Of a DNA stretch of 35,258 nt, positions 32,359-35,258 are shown piece by piece. Location of the stretch: contig CAMBZE010000011.1 of the NCBI GenBank assembly GCA_945872425.1, positions 1-35,258 of the forward strand. The letters run 5' to 3'. A program made the position numbers and the translations under genes. The notes beneath the pieces are model-generated. The model was not told the origin of the DNA and searched no databases. It worked only from the letters and a program-made list of their open reading frames with translations. This DNA is from Methylotenera oryzisoli (GTDB lineage Bacteria > Pseudomonadota > Gammaproteobacteria > Burkholderiales > Methylophilaceae). Each line of letters starts with the position of its first letter. The stretch's first letter is position 1.

Positions 32359-33021
32359 ATGCGTGATGTCTCAAAATTTTTAAGTGGTTTTCGGCGTTTT
32401 CAACAGAATTACTTGGGCAAGCAGCACGAGTTGTTTGACCAATTGGTTCAGCAGGGTCAACGCCCGAGGGCGTTGGTGATTGCCTGCTGTGATTCGCGTT
32501 GTGACCCGGCGCTACTTACCGATTGCGACCCTGGTGATATGTTCGTGGTGCGCAATGTTGCTAATCTGGTTCCCCCCCATGTTCAGGCCACGTACTTTGC
32601 GGCCACGACTTCAGCCATTGCGTTTGCGGTTCATAATCTGGAAGTTGAGCACATTATCGTGATGGGGCACGCCCAGTGTGGCGGCATCCGCGCTTTGATG
32701 GAACATAAAGCACCTACGTGTAACGAAGAAGAGTTGATCGCCAAATGGCTGGGTATTGCAGAAGATGCGCGCCAGCAGGTATTGCGGAAACTTAAAGATA
32801 AACCGATGCCTATGTTGACCCATGCCTGTGAGCAATCTGCCATTTTAGTCTCTCTAGAAAATCTGATGTCTTATCCCTGGATCAGCAGTAGAGTGCATCA
32901 AGGCAAATTAGCATTGCATGGCTGGTATTTTGATATGCAAAGCGGTGAATTGTATGAATATCAGCCTGAAAGCGGCGCATTTGAGGTGCTGGTTGATAAG
33001 CCGGTTACATGCCAAATGTAG
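32359..33021 (+). CDS. Beta-class carbonic anhydrase
   Basis: Zinc enzyme hydrating CO2 to bicarbonate in the cytosol. The zinc and catalytic motifs are intact: Cys43-Cys44-Asp45-Ser46-Arg47 (the CxDSR motif, Cys43 as ligand) and His104-Ala-Gln-Cys107 (HxxC). FVVRNVANLVPP and GHAQCGGI are typical of the plant/CynT-like branch. 220 residues is normal. It starts 15 bases after narI with a weak ribosome binding site, so it appears to be part of the nar transcript. Confidence 0.93.
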   Translation: MRDVSKFLSGFRRFQQNYLGKQHELFDQLVQQGQRPRALVIACCDSRCDPALLTDCDPGDMFVVRNVANLVPPHVQATYFAATTSAIAFAVHNLEVEHIIVMGHAQCGGIRALMEHKAPTCNEEELIAKWLGIAEDARQQVLRKLKDKPMPMLTHACEQSAILVSLENLMSYPWISSRVHQGKLALHGWYFDMQSGELYEYQPESGAFEVLVDKPVTCQM

Positions 33022-33103
33022 CAATACGACATAATGCTGCAACCGGAATAAGTTAAAAGTAATTTAAATAGTAACAAGTTAATTTTGAGTAAAGGATTTT
33101 GTG

Positions 33104-34504
33104 ATGAATAATCAGTTAAGTATTTCTGTATTTTCCGCTTTGTTAGCGCTGTGGGCATTGCCGGCTTTGGCAGATGAAGCTGCTAAACCTGCGCCACCTG
33201 AAACCCTGCTGGATGCCATTAAAGCAGGCAAACCCATGACTAACTTTCGGTTACGTTACGAGAATGTGGATCAGGAAGGTTATCAATCCACGGCAACAAC
33301 TGCACCTAAACTTGAAACAGGCAAAGCCTTTACTTTGCGCAGCTTAATCGGCTGGCAAACCGCCCCTTTTAATAGTTTCAGCTTTGCCGCACAAATTACC
33401 GACGTGCATGAATTTAACGATAACTTTAACGACCGCCGTGATAACGTGCCAGAGCCGGGCAAGAGCGCATATCCTAACATCGTTGACCCTGGCTACACCG
33501 ACGTCAACCAACTGTATGTGGACTGGACCGGCATTAAAAACACCAAACTGCGCTTAGGCCGTCAACAGCTTAATCTGGACAATGTACGCTTTATCGGTGA
33601 CATCGGTTTCAGGCAAAATATGCAAGTGTTTGATGGCGTTTCGGTACTGAATAAAAGCGTCCCCGATGTAGAAATTTTTGCCGCGCACTTTGGTAAAGTG
33701 CGTCAAATCACCACCAAACTGCGCGACGGTAATATCGACATTATCAATGCAAAATACAAGATATCTCCCACCGAATCACTGATTGGCTACGGCTATCTGA
33801 TTGATGTTGCCAATTTGGGACAAAACGGCGGGGATTCAACTGCAATTGGCACTGCAGCACAAGGCGGCAATGGCTTGGGAGCCAGTCAAGACTCGGTTAG
33901 CAGCGCCACTACTGATGCCAGTAGTAGAACTTTTGGTTTGCGTTTAGATGGGGCACGTAAAATCAGCGATGATTGGAAAGTGCTTTACACCGCAGAGTAC
34001 GCCAAACAGGATGACTATCGTGGCGGCAGTTCGCTGATTGATGCTCACTATTTCAAACTCGGTGGCGGAGCAGGCTATGGCGCATGGTCATTGCGCATCG
34101 ACCATGAAAAGCTTTCCAGCAACAGTGGCAGGTATGCTTTTCAAACACCATTAGGCACTAATCACCTGTTTCAAGGCTGGGCTGATGTGTTTCTCACCAC
34201 GCCACGGCAAGGCATGGAGGATACCTTTATTACTTTTGCCGGCAGTATCGAGAAAGTAAAACTATATGCGGAATACCATGTATTCAAATCCGATGAGAGC
34301 TATCAATCACTTGACGGCCAATTTGGCGACAAATACGGCACCGAGTTTGATGCCAGCGTGACTTATCCGTTCAGCAAAGAGCTGACGGGTAAAGTTGAGT
34401 ACGCTAAATTCAATGAAAGTGACGTGTATGGCACCTCGCTGCAAAATGCGGCGCGTAAGGGCGATAAGGAAATCATTTGGGTGACGGGAATGTACACGTT
34501 TTAA
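33104..34504 (+). CDS. Outer-membrane beta-barrel porin, alginate-export/OprB-like
   Basis: A 466-residue exported protein with a signal peptide (cleaved near residue 23, ALA|DEAA). The rest is beta-strand rich with alternating hydrophobic residues and a terminal aromatic (WVTGMYTF), as expected of an outer-membrane barrel. The segment LYVDWTGIKNTKLRLGRQQLNLDNVRFIGDIGFRQ-type, with the hallmark LRLGRQ, is characteristic of the alginate-export-like porin family. The true substrate is unknown. AAAGGA precedes the ATG at 33104. It lies 82 bases after the carbonic anhydrase; whether it shares the nar transcript is unclear. Confidence 0.8.
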   Translation: MNNQLSISVFSALLALWALPALADEAAKPAPPETLLDAIKAGKPMTNFRLRYENVDQEGYQSTATTAPKLETGKAFTLRSLIGWQTAPFNSFSFAAQITDVHEFNDNFNDRRDNVPEPGKSAYPNIVDPGYTDVNQLYVDWTGIKNTKLRLGRQQLNLDNVRFIGDIGFRQNMQVFDGVSVLNKSVPDVEIFAAHFGKVRQITTKLRDGNIDIINAKYKISPTESLIGYGYLIDVANLGQNGGDSTAIGTAAQGGNGLGASQDSVSSATTDASSRTFGLRLDGARKISDDWKVLYTAEYAKQDDYRGGSSLIDAHYFKLGGGAGYGAWSLRIDHEKLSSNSGRYAFQTPLGTNHLFQGWADVFLTTPRQGMEDTFITFAGSIEKVKLYAEYHVFKSDESYQSLDGQFGDKYGTEFDASVTYPFSKELTGKVEYAKFNESDVYGTSLQNAARKGDKEIIWVTGMYTF

Positions 34505-34579
34505 CTTCAGGTCATGCACGAGAACTTTTTTCCCCTACAGTGTTAATTGATTATAATTAGCCAATTTAGGGTTGTTCCA

Positions 34580-34933
34580 ATGAGTTCTTATAGTGAAATC
34601 AGCGCGCATGATTTATCAGTAATGTTGACAGCACAACCATTACTATTGGTTGATGTTCGTAATGATGACGAAGTGGCACGTGGCATTATTCAAGGTGCCG
34701 TGCACATTCCGTTGGCCATGCTGCCTGTGCAATATGAGTCATTAGCCAAAGCTGAAAACATTGTGTTTTACTGCCACAGTGGTGTGCGTTCTGCGCATGC
34801 AGCAGCTTTTGCGGCTAGTAAGGGCTCTAAACATGTGTTTAATTTAGCTGGCGGAGTTTTGGCTTGGAACAAGGCGGGCTATTCCTTTGTGCATCAAAAC
34901 AACACGCCAAAAAATGAAGAGAAAAAGAAATAA
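34580..34933 (+). CDS. Single-domain rhodanese-like sulfurtransferase
   Basis: A 117-residue rhodanese domain with LLVDVRNDDEVARGIIQGAVHIPLAML and the active-site loop YCHSGVRS, with the persulfide-forming Cys65. It should shuttle sulfane sulfur in the cytosol; it lacks a signal peptide. I take the ATG at 34580 because AGGG lies 8 bases before it; a TTG at 34547 would add residues from promoter-like sequence (TATAAT at 34552-34557). The C-terminus ends in a Lys-rich tail. Its stop overlaps the next start in TAATG, so the two are coupled. Confidence 0.9.
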   Translation: MSSYSEISAHDLSVMLTAQPLLLVDVRNDDEVARGIIQGAVHIPLAMLPVQYESLAKAENIVFYCHSGVRSAHAAAFAASKGSKHVFNLAGGVLAWNKAGYSFVHQNNTPKNEEKKK

Positions 34934-35166
34934 TGGAATTTGATAAAGAAGTCGATGCCACCGGACTTAATTGCCCACTGCCTATTTTGCGCTGCAAAAA
35001 AGGCTTGAGCGAACTGGGGGCTTCACAAGTATTAAAAGTTATCTCAACTGATGCTGGCTCGGTAAAAGATTTTAATGCTTTTTGTGTACAAACGGGTCAT
35101 GAACTGTTGCAGCTAGATGAAGATGAGACATCCTTTACGTTTTATATTAAAAAGCGCGCAAATTAG
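34933..35166 (+). CDS. TusA-like sulfur carrier protein
   Basis: A 77-residue protein of the TusA/SirA fold. It carries the family signature LNCPLPILRCKK: Cys14-Pro15-Leu16-Pro17, with Cys14 the persulfide-carrying residue, and Cys21 nearby. Such proteins pass sulfur between partners in tRNA thiolation, molybdenum cofactor or sulfur oxidation pathways. Coupling to a rhodanese suggests a donor-acceptor pair. Which pathway is served is not visible; it may not be the tRNA-modifying TusA proper. Confidence 0.9.
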   Translation: MEFDKEVDATGLNCPLPILRCKKGLSELGASQVLKVISTDAGSVKDFNAFCVQTGHELLQLDEDETSFTFYIKKRAN

Positions 35167-35222
35167 GTTGGAAATTATCATAGATATCTCCCTGCATTTG
35201 CAAAGCGACTCATGGACATCCT

Positions 35223-35250
35223 GATGTAGGAGCGGCGCCCACGCCGCGAG
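35223..35250. repeat. REP-like palindrome at the window edge
   Basis: GTAGGAGCGGCGCCCACGCC continues to CGCGAG; the stem is GCGGCG (35232-35237) with CGCCGC (35242-35247), loop CCCA. The GTAGGAGCGGC head and palindromic form match the repetitive extragenic palindromes common in proteobacteria. It lies downstream of the TusA-like gene. Confidence 0.65.
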
Positions 35251-35258
35251 GGTTGTTG

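Overview
The window looks like chromosome of a betaproteobacterium, probably a Methylophilaceae-type methylotroph such as Methylotenera. That assignment is inferred from gene content and protein similarity from memory; no search was run. Supporting signs are the zapB-like/zapA/6S RNA order, a solitary BtuM cobalamin transporter, separate narK1 and narK2 genes ahead of narGHJI, and moderate GC. Apart from a small toxin-antitoxin cassette, it reads as ordinary core and metabolic DNA.

Layout. 1-1300: tRNA-Phe (minus) with its terminator, then a HigBA-like toxin-antitoxin pair bracketed by imperfect direct repeats and hairpins. 1300-8060: housekeeping genes dgkA, yggX, phoU, rpiA and ilvA, a secreted beta-propeller protein, an EVE-domain protein, 6S RNA, zapA and a zapB-like gene. 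8160-20112: a large cobalamin locus. It opens with an AdoCbl riboswitch and runs btuB-btuM-cobO-cobB-bluB-cobU-S4 gene on plus. cobQ follows on minus, then cobD-cobC on plus, then the phosphatase, cobS and cobT on minus. 20174-22602: a TonB-dependent receptor with a small His/Cys exported protein, placed so that it could be co-transcribed with cobTS and the phosphatase. 22739-34504: an FNR-type promoter followed by narK1-narK2-narGHJI, a beta-carbonic anhydrase and an outer-membrane porin. 34580-35166: a rhodanese and a TusA-like protein, then a REP-like palindrome at the edge.

How it works together. The cobalamin block takes up corrinoids (BtuB across the outer membrane, BtuM across the inner membrane), adenosylates and amidates them, makes dimethylbenzimidazole with BluB, and assembles the nucleotide loop with CobD, CobC, CobU, CobT, CobS and the phosphatase. 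No corrin-ring synthesis genes are visible here. The nar block is a complete membrane-bound respiratory nitrate reductase with nitrate/nitrite transporters, predicted to be switched on by oxygen limitation through a perfect FNR-type box centred near -41.5.

Most notable oddities: four in-frame tandem copies of a 15-base unit reading D-K-P-L-stop at the end of the beta-propeller gene, in which every difference is synonymous, including stop for stop; cobQ inverted inside the cob cluster with a start overlapping that of cobD; a possibly leaderless toxin gene with an operator-like dyad inside its promoter; and a REP-like palindrome read as codons inside cobQ. I did not find a convincing new multi-gene system.
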